Shown here one piece after another: positions 25,931 to 34,665 of a DNA stretch of 64,000 nt. Source of the stretch: Gp6-AA40 sp035492455 (GTDB lineage: Bacteria > Acidobacteriota > Vicinamibacteria > Vicinamibacterales > UBA2999); NCBI GenBank assembly GCA_035492455.1, contig DATJJE010000016.1, forward strand, positions 1 to 64,000. Direction: 5' to 3'. Below the pieces are notes generated by a model. It ran no database searches and was not told the DNA's origin. It saw only the letters and a list, made by a program, of their open reading frames with translations. Each line of letters begins with the position of its first letter. The stretch's first letter is position 1. Position numbers and translations under genes: made by a program.

Positions 25931-26368
25931 ATGGCCAAGCGCTTCGTACTCATCGGAACGTTCACAATCGTCCTTGCCGCGGCCGCCCTGCCCGCCTACG
26001 CGCAGACGCACGTATCGATCGGCATAGGCGCGCCGTTTTACCCACCGGTCGCAGTAGCGGTCGCGTCAGCGGCGCCGTATCCGGGCTACGTCTGGCAGCC
26101 TGCGCACCAGGTGTGGACCGCCTTTGGATACCAGCTGGTGCCGGGTGGATGGGTACCCGCGCCTTACGTCGTGCACCGGCGCGCCTACGTCGCCCCGCCC
26201 GTTGTGGCCGTGCCGTATTACGCGCCGTATGGACTGTCTTACGCGCCGTATGGGCTGTCGCTCGGGCTCGGCTTTAACATCGGCCACGGACACTACGGCG
26301 GCCGCGGATACTACGGCGGCCGGGGATACTACGGCGGCCACGAAGGCCACCATGGCGGACACCGATAA
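25931..26368 (+). CDS. Small secreted Gly/Tyr-rich protein
   Basis: The 145-residue product has a signal peptide (MAKRFVLIGTFTIVLAAAALPAYA). The body contains tandem short units (VPYYAPYGLSYAPYGLSLGL) and a C-terminal run of GRGYYGG repeats ending in His-rich GHEGHHGGHR. A PGYVWQPAHQVWTAFG stretch resembles YXWXPGHW-type repeat proteins. The His-rich tail could bind metal. Function unknown. Confidence 0.75.
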   Translation: MAKRFVLIGTFTIVLAAAALPAYAQTHVSIGIGAPFYPPVAVAVASAAPYPGYVWQPAHQVWTAFGYQLVPGGWVPAPYVVHRRAYVAPPVVAVPYYAPYGLSYAPYGLSLGLGFNIGHGHYGGRGYYGGRGYYGGHEGHHGGHR

Positions 26369-26394
26369 CGGAGGTGTTCCATGCGTGTTCTGCA

Positions 26395-26421
26395 GGCCCG
26401 CTCTCTTCAGCAGGGCGGGCC
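26395..26421. terminator. Hairpin between convergent genes
   Basis: GGCCCGC (26395-26401) and GCGGGCC (26415-26421) form a perfect 7-bp stem with a 13-nt loop. It lies 26 bp after one stop and 1 bp before the stop of the opposing gene, a position fitting a shared terminator. No T-tract on either side. Confidence 0.4.
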
Positions 26422-26422
26422 G

Positions 26423-27583
26423 CTACCGCATGTTGCCGGTGTGCCCCAGTGAGAATCGCCCGGGTTGCGGCCACACACACAAGCCGTGTGGCCCAGCGCC
26501 AACAGCGATGCGGGCGATGAGCGATCCGTGTGCGGTGTCGATGGCATAAACCTCGTTGTCGTACCGACCGGATACCCACAACTCCTTCCCGTCTGCGCTG
26601 AGGCCGCCCATGTCAGGACTGCCGCCATTCGGGATCGGCCAGGTCGCAAGGATCTTCTGTGTGTTCGGGTCGAGCACGGTAATCGACCCCGGGCCGTGGC
26701 GCTCGCCGCGCAGCGAGTTAAAACCGCGATTGCTGAAGTAGAACGGATAACCGCCGCGTCCGACGACGATTCCATGCGTCCCCCGACCCATCTTGATGAA
26801 CCCGACTTCCTTGAACGCAACGGGATCGATCACGTGGGCACCGTCGGCCATCATGTCGGCGACGTACATGACCCGGCCGTCCGGCGACAGGCGGATATCC
26901 TGCGGCATCCCTCCGCGTGGGAGCCGCAGATAGCCGATCGGCTTGCGCGTCGCAAGATCGACCTTGACGAGCTGACCGGAGAACTCGCACGTGGCGATGG
27001 CGTATTTGTCGTCGGCAGTGAAGTCCACGTGATCGAGGCCGGCACAGTCGACATGGACCGACTGCACGAGTTTCATCGTCGCCGGATCGCGCAAATCGAA
27101 CCGGTGTTGCGCCTCGGCGATCACCATCGCGAGCTTGCCGTCGGGCGTGAAATACATGTTGTAGGGGTCGCTGACGCGGACTCGCTCGCCGTCGGCGCCG
27201 GTCGTCGGGTCGATGGCGGTGAGACTGTCAGCCATGTCATTGGTCACCCACAGCCGATGCATGTCGTACGACGGCACGACGTGCTGCGGGAGTTTTCCAG
27301 TGCGGAACGTGCGGACGACCGTGTGCGTGGCGGGGTCGATGACGGTAACGCTGTCCGATTGCGTGTTGGGGACGTAGACAAGGGGTTTGGCCGCTGCGGC
27401 CGCGGAACTGAGCGCGCCGGCGCCCGTCGCCAGATAGACGTTGACGACGCTCGCCCCTGACGGCTCCTGCCGCGTCTTGTAATGTTCCGCCGCGGAGCCG
27501 GAGCCGTTCTGTTGCCCGCACCCGGCGAGCAAGGTCGCACTGGCGCAGAGCCCTACCACTCGCTGCATCGTGCGCAGCTTCAT
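26423..27583 (-). CDS. Lipoprotein beta-propeller (YVTN/YncE type)
   Basis: The 386-residue product has a lipobox (LLAGC; MKLRTMQRVVGLCASATLLAG) and repeated propeller units: PLVYVPNTQSDSVTVIDPAT, HRLWVTNDMADSLTAIDPTT, DKYAIATCEFSGQLVKVDLAT and KELWVSGRYDNEVYAIDTAHG. The pattern is of the YVTN beta-propeller family. It is probably anchored to the outer membrane or inner leaflet facing the periplasm. Start ATG 27583 (MKL) is preferred to the upstream MIVDEGHR. Confidence 0.85.
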   Translation of the reverse strand: MKLRTMQRVVGLCASATLLAGCGQQNGSGSAAEHYKTRQEPSGASVVNVYLATGAGALSSAAAAAKPLVYVPNTQSDSVTVIDPATHTVVRTFRTGKLPQHVVPSYDMHRLWVTNDMADSLTAIDPTTGADGERVRVSDPYNMYFTPDGKLAMVIAEAQHRFDLRDPATMKLVQSVHVDCAGLDHVDFTADDKYAIATCEFSGQLVKVDLATRKPIGYLRLPRGGMPQDIRLSPDGRVMYVADMMADGAHVIDPVAFKEVGFIKMGRGTHGIVVGRGGYPFYFSNRGFNSLRGERHGPGSITVLDPNTQKILATWPIPNGGSPDMGGLSADGKELWVSGRYDNEVYAIDTAHGSLIARIAVGAGPHGLCVWPQPGRFSLGHTGNMR

Positions 27584-27706
27584 ACGGTGCCCCTCGTCAA
27601 CGATCAAATCTGAAAGAACGAGTACGTACGGACTATACGCGAGTCGAGCACTTTTCTTTCACCGGCTCGAGTTCGATTATCCTTGCGACATCGAGCGGAG
27701 GGTCCG

Positions 27707-29632
27707 ATGAGCAAGCGCGATGCACGTCACTCCCGGCGGAACTTCTTGAAAACGGCAGCAGGCGCCTCCGCAGGGGCGATGCTCGTCCGCGATCCGCTGT
27801 GGGCCCAGAGCGTGCCTGCCGGCAAAGCGGCAGCATCGCCACTCGCGAAGATCCATCAGCCGTTCATGATCACACCGAAGCAGGCCCTCGACTGGAACGT
27901 CTTCAAGGCCGGGTGCGGTCCCACTTACGCCGGGAGCACCGGGTGGAAGCGCTACACCGACTTTCTGGTTTCGAAGATGCCCGAGTTCGGCGCGGTCGAT
28001 CTCGATTACGTCGAGATCCCGTACGACCACTACATCGTCGAGGACTGGCCGGATCGTCGCACGCACATGCCCAACTCGCCGAACGCGGTCGAGAAGCTTG
28101 TCACCGACGGAACGCCGGTGCCCGTCGTTGCGTCGTACGGCATGACGTCGGGATCCACACCCCCCGAAGGCGTCACGGCGCAGATGCTGTATTACGACCC
28201 GGCGCATCCGCCGGCAGAGTCGCAGATCACCGGCAGGATCCTCGTATTCCAGACGCAGAAGCAACCGGCGCCGCCGTACACCAACAACTTCCTCGACAAC
28301 TACACGCCGACCGACTACGAGTGGCGCTCGCCCGGCAAGTGGCCGGACCTGTTTACGCCTCCGCCGCTCACCTACGGCACGTCATTTCGCGGGCGGTGGG
28401 AGTGGAGTCAGGTAAACCGCTTCGCGGAGATCGGCTTGAAGGGGCACGCCGCGGGCATTGTGATCGTCTACGACTTGTCGCCGGCGATGGCGTTCGGCCT
28501 CGTGCAACGCAGCGTGTACACCGAGAACGGTCGCGCGGGCCTCGGGACGACGTATGTCAACTGTCCGACGCTGACGCTCGATCGCGTCAACGGTGCGAAG
28601 GTGCTTGCCGACGCGAAGGCCGGAAAGATGGCGACGCTGACGCTGCGCGCGCGCTTCCAGCGCGACACAGGCAAGGCGATCATCGCGTATCTACCGGGGA
28701 AGAACTACGGCACGGCGCAGGACGAGCAGGTACTGCTGGCAACACATACCGACGCGATGTCGCTCATCGAGGAGAACGGCGGCCTCGGCATGCTCGGCAT
28801 CATGTCGTACTGGAACCGGGTGCCGAAGAGCGAGCGGCCGCGCACGCTGATCTTCTACTTCGATTGCCGCCACTTCATGCCCGGCGCCGAAGCGAGCTGG
28901 CCTCAGTACGACTACTACAGGATTCACCCCGACAAGCTGAAGACGGTCGTTGCGACTGTCGGCATGGAGCACATGGGCGGCCGGCAGACGATCGAGACTG
29001 GACCCGGCAATAACACCTACGCCTACTCAACCGCGCGTCCCGAAGACGGCGGCGTCATCACCAGCCTGATGGACGTCAACAACAACAACATATGGATGGT
29101 GGAGATGATTGCGCGCGCGGCGACCGACAATCACTGGCCGCGCGTCGACGTGAAAGCCGGTCCGGATGCCGGGCCCGGCGTGAACGGCGGATTCCAAGGA
29201 CGCGTGAAGAGCCCGATGAACAAGGGTCGCGACTACAAGATCCCGGGCTGCGGCCTCGCCGGCGACTGGCCGGGGGCGTGGACACAGACCTTTGCGCAGG
29301 TCGATACCGAAGCGGGTCCGCATGGATTCGACGAGAAATATTTCGTCGCGCAGGTCGCAGGCCTGTCGCAGATTGCGGGGGAATTCATGCACGTCAACCC
29401 GCGTGTCATCGATCTCGGATGGGGCCAGTTGAAAACCGCGATTGCGGCAACGAAAGACGGTCGTCTGCTCTCCCAGTACGTTGATGCGTTCCGCAAAGTC
29501 GAAGCGGGAAAGGACGACGAGGCCAGGAGCTCGTTACGGGAGCTGTCGGGGAGTATTGATGTCTCGGTGGGAGAAGACAAACGTGCCGCGTTGCACACAT
29601 TTATAGAAACTCAGCTGTCAAAGCTTACGTAA
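27707..29632 (+). CDS. Tat-exported M28-like protein with altered metal site
   Basis: The 641-residue product follows a GGAGGG ribosome binding site (27696-27701). It starts MSKRDARHSRRNFLKTAAG, a twin-arginine signal. Residues 345-400 follow the M28 layout: LLATH347TD349, then EE356N357GGLGMLG, then RTLIFYFD386CRH389FMPGAEASW. In true M28 peptidases those places hold the HxD, DN-G and GEE motifs. Here the last becomes CRH and the middle EEN. The protein may be an inactive or novel relative. The rest of the protein has no recognisable domain. It is divergent from the lipoprotein gene. Confidence 0.8.
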   Translation: MSKRDARHSRRNFLKTAAGASAGAMLVRDPLWAQSVPAGKAAASPLAKIHQPFMITPKQALDWNVFKAGCGPTYAGSTGWKRYTDFLVSKMPEFGAVDLDYVEIPYDHYIVEDWPDRRTHMPNSPNAVEKLVTDGTPVPVVASYGMTSGSTPPEGVTAQMLYYDPAHPPAESQITGRILVFQTQKQPAPPYTNNFLDNYTPTDYEWRSPGKWPDLFTPPPLTYGTSFRGRWEWSQVNRFAEIGLKGHAAGIVIVYDLSPAMAFGLVQRSVYTENGRAGLGTTYVNCPTLTLDRVNGAKVLADAKAGKMATLTLRARFQRDTGKAIIAYLPGKNYGTAQDEQVLLATHTDAMSLIEENGGLGMLGIMSYWNRVPKSERPRTLIFYFDCRHFMPGAEASWPQYDYYRIHPDKLKTVVATVGMEHMGGRQTIETGPGNNTYAYSTARPEDGGVITSLMDVNNNNIWMVEMIARAATDNHWPRVDVKAGPDAGPGVNGGFQGRVKSPMNKGRDYKIPGCGLAGDWPGAWTQTFAQVDTEAGPHGFDEKYFVAQVAGLSQIAGEFMHVNPRVIDLGWGQLKTAIAATKDGRLLSQYVDAFRKVEAGKDDEARSSLRELSGSIDVSVGEDKRAALHTFIETQLSKLT

Positions 29633-29685
29633 TCCGCCGAATTTCAGTTTTGTTATCGGTACGACGGAGCTATATTGCGCCCGCC

Positions 29686-31260
29686 ATGGCGTACTTCTCC
29701 GTCGGGCGCCAATGGTCTCCTGGCGTCGCGTCTGCTCGCCGGTCGCCTGATCGAACCGTTCGTTCCTGGAAATTCCTTGCACAACTTGCGGCCGTGTTCC
29801 TCGCCTACTTCGTCGCCGGGAAGCTCGGACAAGCCACGACCAACATCAGAAGCAGCAATCTCGGACCCGTGTGGCCTGCCTACGGGGTTGCGCTCGCGGC
29901 GTTCATCGGTTGCGGCTACCGCGTCTGGCCCGCCATTGCGGCGAGCGCATTCATCGTCGCGGTCGAGGGCGCGGTGTCGCCGCTTGCCGCCGCCGGCCAG
30001 GCAGCCGGCGCGACGATCGCATCGCTGACCGGCACCTACCTGCTTCGCCACATTCCCGGCTTCGATCCTTCGCTCTCGCGATTGCGCGACGCGCTCGGAC
30101 TGATTGCGTTCGGTGCCTTTGGAAGCGCGCTTCTCAGCTCATCGATCGGTATCGTCTCGCTGTACACGACCGGCGTCCAACCGTATTCGGGAATCGGCTC
30201 CGCCTGGGTGATCTATTGGCTCGGCGACAGCACCGGCGTGCTGCTCGTGACGCCTCTGATCTTTACGCTGCCGCAACTCGTTCGCATCCGGTCGCACGCA
30301 CGGCTGTTCGAACTGGCGTCGCTTCTGACGCTGCTCACGGCTGCGTGTGTGGTCGTGTTCGGCGATCTGCCTTCCATTCCCGTTCGTCTCGACGCGCTCG
30401 CGTTCGTCGTGCTGCCGCTCGTCATGTGGGGCGCGATCAACTTCGGCATCGCCGGCGCCATCCTCTCCGTATTCCTCGTTGCCACCATTGCGACACTGCT
30501 GACCGCGTTCGGGCGCGGTCCCTTTGCCGTGAACACGCCCTTCATCAACGCCGTGCTGCTGGACGTGCTGTTTGCGGTGCTTGCGGTGTCTGGTCTGTCA
30601 TTGGCCGCCGTCACGACGGAGCGCGAACGAGCCGAGCATGCTCGCGAGCGGCTGATTCGTGAGCAGACCGAGATGGATGCACGCCTGCAGGAACGCGCGC
30701 GCATCGCGCGAGAGCTGCACGACGACGTCGGGCAGCGGCTTGCACTGCTGACCAGCCGGCTGTCAGCTGTGTCCGCGGATCTGCGCGAGGAAGCGGTCGC
30801 CATCGCCGGCGCTATTCAGGAGCTCTCTCGCGAACTGCACCCCTCGCGTCTGGACGTGATGGGGATCGTGGCCGGCACACGATCGTTCTGCCGCGAGTTC
30901 GCCGAGCAGCAGAACGTCGAAGTCGATTTCCAGGCGCACGACATTCCGGCCAGGCTGCCGCCCGAGATTTCGTTGACTGTCTTCAGGGTGCTGCAGGAAG
31001 CGTTGCATAACGCCGCGAAGCACAGCGGCTCGCGGTATTGCATTGCGAAACTGTGGGAAACCGACGGCTGGATTCACCTCGTCGTCAGCGATGCGGGGGC
31101 AGGATTCGATCTGGAGACGGCGAAGCGTGGGCGCGGCATCGGCCTGCTCACCATGCGTGAGCGGGTCGAGCTGATCGGCGGCAGGCTGTCGATCGTGTCG
31201 CAGCGTCAACGCGGCACCACGATCCATGCGGAGGTGCCGATTACCGCGAATGCACGGTAG
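29686..31260 (+). CDS. MASE1-domain sensor histidine kinase (NarL-type, HisKA_3)
   Basis: The product has 524 residues from ATG 29686. Residues about 25-330 hold a MASE1-type multi-pass sensor (VFLAYFVAGKLGQAT, GPVWPAYGVALAAF, IYWLGDSTGVLLVTPLIF, VVLPLVMWGAINFGIAGA). A HisKA_3 dimerisation helix follows with H345 (IARELHDDVGQRLALLTSRL), then a HATPase (EALHNAAKHSG, VSDAGAGFD, GRGIGLLTMRERVELIGG). It should autophosphorylate and pass phosphate to a response regulator. It converges with the REC-MEDS gene (20-bp overlap). An alternative TTG at 29650 adds 12 residues. Confidence 0.9.
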   Translation: MAYFSVGRQWSPGVASARRSPDRTVRSWKFLAQLAAVFLAYFVAGKLGQATTNIRSSNLGPVWPAYGVALAAFIGCGYRVWPAIAASAFIVAVEGAVSPLAAAGQAAGATIASLTGTYLLRHIPGFDPSLSRLRDALGLIAFGAFGSALLSSSIGIVSLYTTGVQPYSGIGSAWVIYWLGDSTGVLLVTPLIFTLPQLVRIRSHARLFELASLLTLLTAACVVVFGDLPSIPVRLDALAFVVLPLVMWGAINFGIAGAILSVFLVATIATLLTAFGRGPFAVNTPFINAVLLDVLFAVLAVSGLSLAAVTTERERAEHARERLIREQTEMDARLQERARIARELHDDVGQRLALLTSRLSAVSADLREEAVAIAGAIQELSRELHPSRLDVMGIVAGTRSFCREFAEQQNVEVDFQAHDIPARLPPEISLTVFRVLQEALHNAAKHSGSRYCIAKLWETDGWIHLVVSDAGAGFDLETAKRGRGIGLLTMRERVELIGGRLSIVSQRQRGTTIHAEVPITANAR

Positions 31261-32209
31261 CGTGCTCGGCGCAGATCTGCTGATGGTGGGTGTCGCCGAG
31301 TTCTCCGTGTGAGCGGCCGTCGAGTGCATAGGCGCAGAAGACGTCGACCTCAAACGTCCTGATCGCCTCGTTCCATAGCCGTTCGAGGCGAATGGCCTCC
31401 TCGCCCCTTCCTGCTCTCCACAGAGATGCCGCGCCTTCGCCCCAGGCTGCAAGGCGTGGATGGGGTCTGCTTGACGCGCGCGCGGCTGCAAGAATTGTCG
31501 TTGTTACGGATTGCCAGAATCGCGATTCGTCAATCCGGCCGTCCATCATGAAGCTGGCGACAAGGTCAGCCGCGTCGAGCGGGATGTAGCGGCCGGATCT
31601 GATGGCGTGATCGACATCGACGCCGCGAGCCTTCAGCGCCAGCTCCAGCTTTTCGCCGCGACCTTCAATCGATGCGCCCAGGAACGTACTGCCTGCCTGC
31701 AGCGCAGCCTCCGCGTAGCGCGCGCAATCGTCGATGAGAGGCGCCTCGCGCGAATAGAATGCGACCTCGTGGTGCGAATGCTTGCGGAAGGCGGCGCCGT
31801 CCTCGAGCACGCGCCCGCCGAATCGCCCGCCGACGAATCGCCGCCCCTCGACAATCGAGTCCATCGCCTGTGCGAGCTCGCGCTGCGAATCCGACTTGAT
31901 GATGTAGCCGCGTGCACCCGCCGACAGCGCGGCCTCGACGACGTCCCACGCGCGGTGTTCGCTGACGATGAGGATGCGCGCGCCGGGATTGTCCTCGAGG
32001 ATGCGCTCGGTCGCCTCGATGCCGGTCAGCTTGGGAAGACTGAGATCGAGCAGAATCAGATCGGGGCGAAGCTCGCGCGCCTTCTGCACTGCCTCCAGGC
32101 CGTCGATGGCTTCACCCACCACGTCCCAACGGGCCGTGCCCGCGAGCGACGAACAGATGTGGTGACGCCACGGATTGTAGTCATCGACCACCAGCGCGCG
32201 ATACTTCAC
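31241..32209 (-). CDS. Response regulator with REC domain fused to a MEDS (DcmR-like) domain
   Basis: The 322-residue product starts with REC: KYRALVVDDYN, phosphoacceptor D55 in LILLDLSLPKL, and YIIKSD. From about residue 150 it carries a MEDS sensory domain (HEVAFYSREAPLIDDCARYAEAALQAG, SIEGRGEKLELALKARG, IPLDAADLVASFMMDG, RLAAWGEGAASLWRAG). No DNA-binding output is present. MEDS domains occur in methanogen/methylotroph DcmR-type sensors, usually fused to a DNA-binding domain. GTG 32209 is my preferred start; an ATG at 32251 is possible and would overlap the upstream gene. It faces the MASE1 kinase, which is a plausible partner. Confidence 0.82.
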   Translation of the reverse strand: MKYRALVVDDYNPWRHHICSSLAGTARWDVVGEAIDGLEAVQKARELRPDLILLDLSLPKLTGIEATERILEDNPGARILIVSEHRAWDVVEAALSAGARGYIIKSDSQRELAQAMDSIVEGRRFVGGRFGGRVLEDGAAFRKHSHHEVAFYSREAPLIDDCARYAEAALQAGSTFLGASIEGRGEKLELALKARGVDVDHAIRSGRYIPLDAADLVASFMMDGRIDESRFWQSVTTTILAAARASSRPHPRLAAWGEGAASLWRAGRGEEAIRLERLWNEAIRTFEVDVFCAYALDGRSHGELGDTHHQQICAEHATVHSR

Positions 32210-32229
32210 AACTTGTAAACCCGCGCATT

Positions 32230-33144
32230 TTATTCGACGACGGGCCTCCATGTCCGATCGGGATTGAAGCGATCGAGTGTTGCAAATTGATCAAGCGTGG
32301 ACGGTCCGAGATCCTTTTCGTACACGACACCGTCGTGGCTGACCATGAATGTCTTGATCCCGGTCAATCCGTATTGGGCGGGAGCCGCAATTAGTGCGAA
32401 ACCGCCAATCATCGCGCCGTTCACCACGAAGTCCATCTGCCCTAACGGCGCTGCGGGCCCTTGCCCTTTCAGCACCTTGAAGAAGTAGCCGTGGTACGGC
32501 TCGGTGCGCTTCGAATACCCCTTTGCGATCGCATTCGCGACGGCTTCGCCGATTGGGCCATCCCAGGTGCCGTCCGCGTTCTGCCAGGCGAGACCATCCT
32601 GCGTTCCAGGAGTGGAAATAATCCGCTGTGCGTACTGATTCACCTCGAAGCCATCGCGTTTGCGCAGCGCGTATTCGTGCTGCGCATCGACGTAGCCGCG
32701 GCAGATCGCAATGGCGTCGAGTTCGTTTGCGCCGACGCGGCGGTAGAGCAGCTCCTGCCGTCCGGCCGCGCTATCGAACGACCAGCGGCCGCCTCGTTTG
32801 ACGATCGGGATCGGAAACGGCCAGTCGTCGTTGCCCACGAGCAGGAACGCGCGCGTCTGTGTCCTCGCATCCAGCGAGATGCGCGTCTTCTCGGCGGCTT
32901 TGCCGGCGAATTCCTCGACTCGCTGGCGATCCTGTGCGTCTTCACCCGACAGGATCACCTCGTGGAACGCCGGTCCGAAGATCTGCTCCAGCGCCGCGAC
33001 GTCGAACTTCGCGGCGGCCGCGATGACCGCGTTCGCGGCCTGCTGCGGCGTTGCAAAGGTCTTGATGTTTGGTGCCGCTGCAGTCAGCGCTGTCAGCGTC
33101 AGGCAGATACAGAACGTGGCAAACAACGAAACGAGAGTCTTCAT
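32230..33144 (-). CDS. DUF2950 secreted protein
   Basis: The 304-residue product has a signal peptide (MKTLVSLFATFCICLTLTALTAAA). The DUF2950 pattern is clear: TFATPQQAANAVIAAAAKFD, DWPFPIPIVKRGGRWSFDS, GYVDAQHEYALR, GPIGEAVANAIAKGYSKR and PYHGYFFKVLKGQGPAAP. Function unknown. GAGGAGC lies before the ATG at 33144. It is 14 bp downstream of the DUF3300 gene; the DUF3300-DUF2950 pairing is a known recurring arrangement. Confidence 0.9.
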   Translation of the reverse strand: MKTLVSLFATFCICLTLTALTAAAPNIKTFATPQQAANAVIAAAAKFDVAALEQIFGPAFHEVILSGEDAQDRQRVEEFAGKAAEKTRISLDARTQTRAFLLVGNDDWPFPIPIVKRGGRWSFDSAAGRQELLYRRVGANELDAIAICRGYVDAQHEYALRKRDGFEVNQYAQRIISTPGTQDGLAWQNADGTWDGPIGEAVANAIAKGYSKRTEPYHGYFFKVLKGQGPAAPLGQMDFVVNGAMIGGFALIAAPAQYGLTGIKTFMVSHDGVVYEKDLGPSTLDQFATLDRFNPDRTWRPVVE

Positions 33145-33158
33145 GGTGGTGCTCCTCA

Positions 33159-34532
33159 TCAGCGTCTGCCGCCGCCACCGCCGCCGCGTGAACGTCCGCC
33201 GCCGCCGCCGTGCGAGCGTCCGCCACCGCCGCTGAAGCCGCCGCTCGGGCGCGATGCTCCAGACGACCGCATGCTCGAGGAGCCGCGGCTGCTGTTGGCA
33301 CGTGCGGTCGATCCATTGAATCGATCGCTGCCTCCGAAGGCGCTGCTGCCGCTGCCGCTTCTCGACAGATCGCGGCTGCCGACGCGATCGGCGCCGGCGC
33401 TGCCTGCACGACTGCCGAACTGGCCCGAGCCGGCACTGCCGGCGCGATTCGCGAGTTGACCGCTGCCAGCATTGCCAGCGCGGTTCGCGACCTGACCACT
33501 GCCGGCGCGATTCGCGAGCTGACCGCTTGTGCCGACAGCGCCGCCGCTGCGCAGGTTGCCACCCTCCCGCGACACCTGCTGCCGTGCACCAGCCTGACGA
33601 TTTGCCAGCGACTCGCCGCGCGCGGTGCCACCATACCTGTTGGCGGTCGCACGGTCGCGGTAGGGAGCGCCGCCGCGATGCTGCGAATTGTGCTGCCAGG
33701 TGTTCCGGTTGCCGTTGACGTTCACGTTGCGATTGAAGTTGTTGTTCCTGTTGATCTCGATGTCGTTATGACCCCAGCTCGCGCCCCATCCCCAGCCGCC
33801 GCTCCACATCGCACCCATCGCAACGCCGACACCGAACGAGACCGCCATGCCTGCCGCGTAGTAACCAGGCGGCGGATAGTAGATAGGTGGATACGGGTAA
33901 ACGGGCGGGCCGTAGACGACAGTCGGGTTATACGAGGGCACGTACACGACTTGCGGATTCGCTTGTTCGATGACGATGACCTCTTTGTTTTCGACGATCT
34001 TGGTTTCAACAACCTGCTGTTGCGTGGATTTCAGATTGCCGGTGCCTTCGGCTTTCTGGCGCATCCGCTGCACGGCGTCCATGAGGTCGTTCTCCTGCGC
34101 CAGAAACGCGTTGCCGAGGTCGGTCGTCCACTGAATGTCGTCCGCAAGCCGCTTGACCACATCAGGGAGCGCCGCCATCGCCTGAATTGATGGATCCCAT
34201 GGCTGCTTCGACACCGCGTCGACCAGCGCCTTGTCTTTCAATCCGGAGTTCTTCTGCAGCCACTGTTGGAGCTGCATCAGCTCGAGCGGATAGGTGGAGG
34301 CCGCGAGCACCTGGGCGAGCAGGGGATCGGGGTAGAGCGCAATTGGCGCTACCAGCGAATCGAGCTGCTCCGGCGGAATGCGCGACACATCCTCGCTCGA
34401 TGCGGATGTGGTCGCGTCCTGCGGACGCGAGATGACGACCGCGAATGTGTCGCCGGGCGCCACTGCCGCCGCGCAGACAAGCGCGGGCAGCACGCGCAGA
34501 CGCCCACCGGTAAGACGTGCTATCCAATGCAT
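33159..34532 (-). CDS. DUF3300 secreted protein with Gly/Ser/Arg-rich repetitive tail
   Basis: The 457-residue product begins with a signal-like segment (MHWIARLTGGRLRVLPALVCAAAVA). The DUF3300 domain follows: EQLDSLVAPIALYPDPLLAQVLAASTYPLE, MAALPDVVKRLADDIQWT and AFLAQENDLMDAVQRMR. A Pro/Tyr segment (VVYVPSYNPTVVYG) and a long repetitive tail with ANRAGSAGSGQL-like units, rich in Ser, Gly and Arg, end in GGGGRSRGGGGGGRR. It is probably cell-envelope associated. The ATG at 34532 is chosen; an ATG at 34553 also exists, and neither has a clear ribosome binding site. Confidence 0.85.
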   Translation of the reverse strand: MHWIARLTGGRLRVLPALVCAAAVAPGDTFAVVISRPQDATTSASSEDVSRIPPEQLDSLVAPIALYPDPLLAQVLAASTYPLELMQLQQWLQKNSGLKDKALVDAVSKQPWDPSIQAMAALPDVVKRLADDIQWTTDLGNAFLAQENDLMDAVQRMRQKAEGTGNLKSTQQQVVETKIVENKEVIVIEQANPQVVYVPSYNPTVVYGPPVYPYPPIYYPPPGYYAAGMAVSFGVGVAMGAMWSGGWGWGASWGHNDIEINRNNNFNRNVNVNGNRNTWQHNSQHRGGAPYRDRATANRYGGTARGESLANRQAGARQQVSREGGNLRSGGAVGTSGQLANRAGSGQVANRAGNAGSGQLANRAGSAGSGQFGSRAGSAGADRVGSRDLSRSGSGSSAFGGSDRFNGSTARANSSRGSSSMRSSGASRPSGGFSGGGGRSHGGGGGRSRGGGGGGRR

Positions 34533-34665
34533 ACCGGGGAAGGGTGCAAACAACCCGCCCCGGTCGGATGCGGTGTCTTTCAGCGCGGTCGATGCATTTG
34601 TCGCCGCCGCCTGACGAAATGCGGTGACGTCAACCAGTGTCGGTGAGACAGCGGCAGCATACGCT

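Noticed and set aside
26465..27460. Plus-strand open frame opposite the lipoprotein propeller
   Set aside because: Arg/Asp/Val-rich shadow of the propeller gene with no motif.
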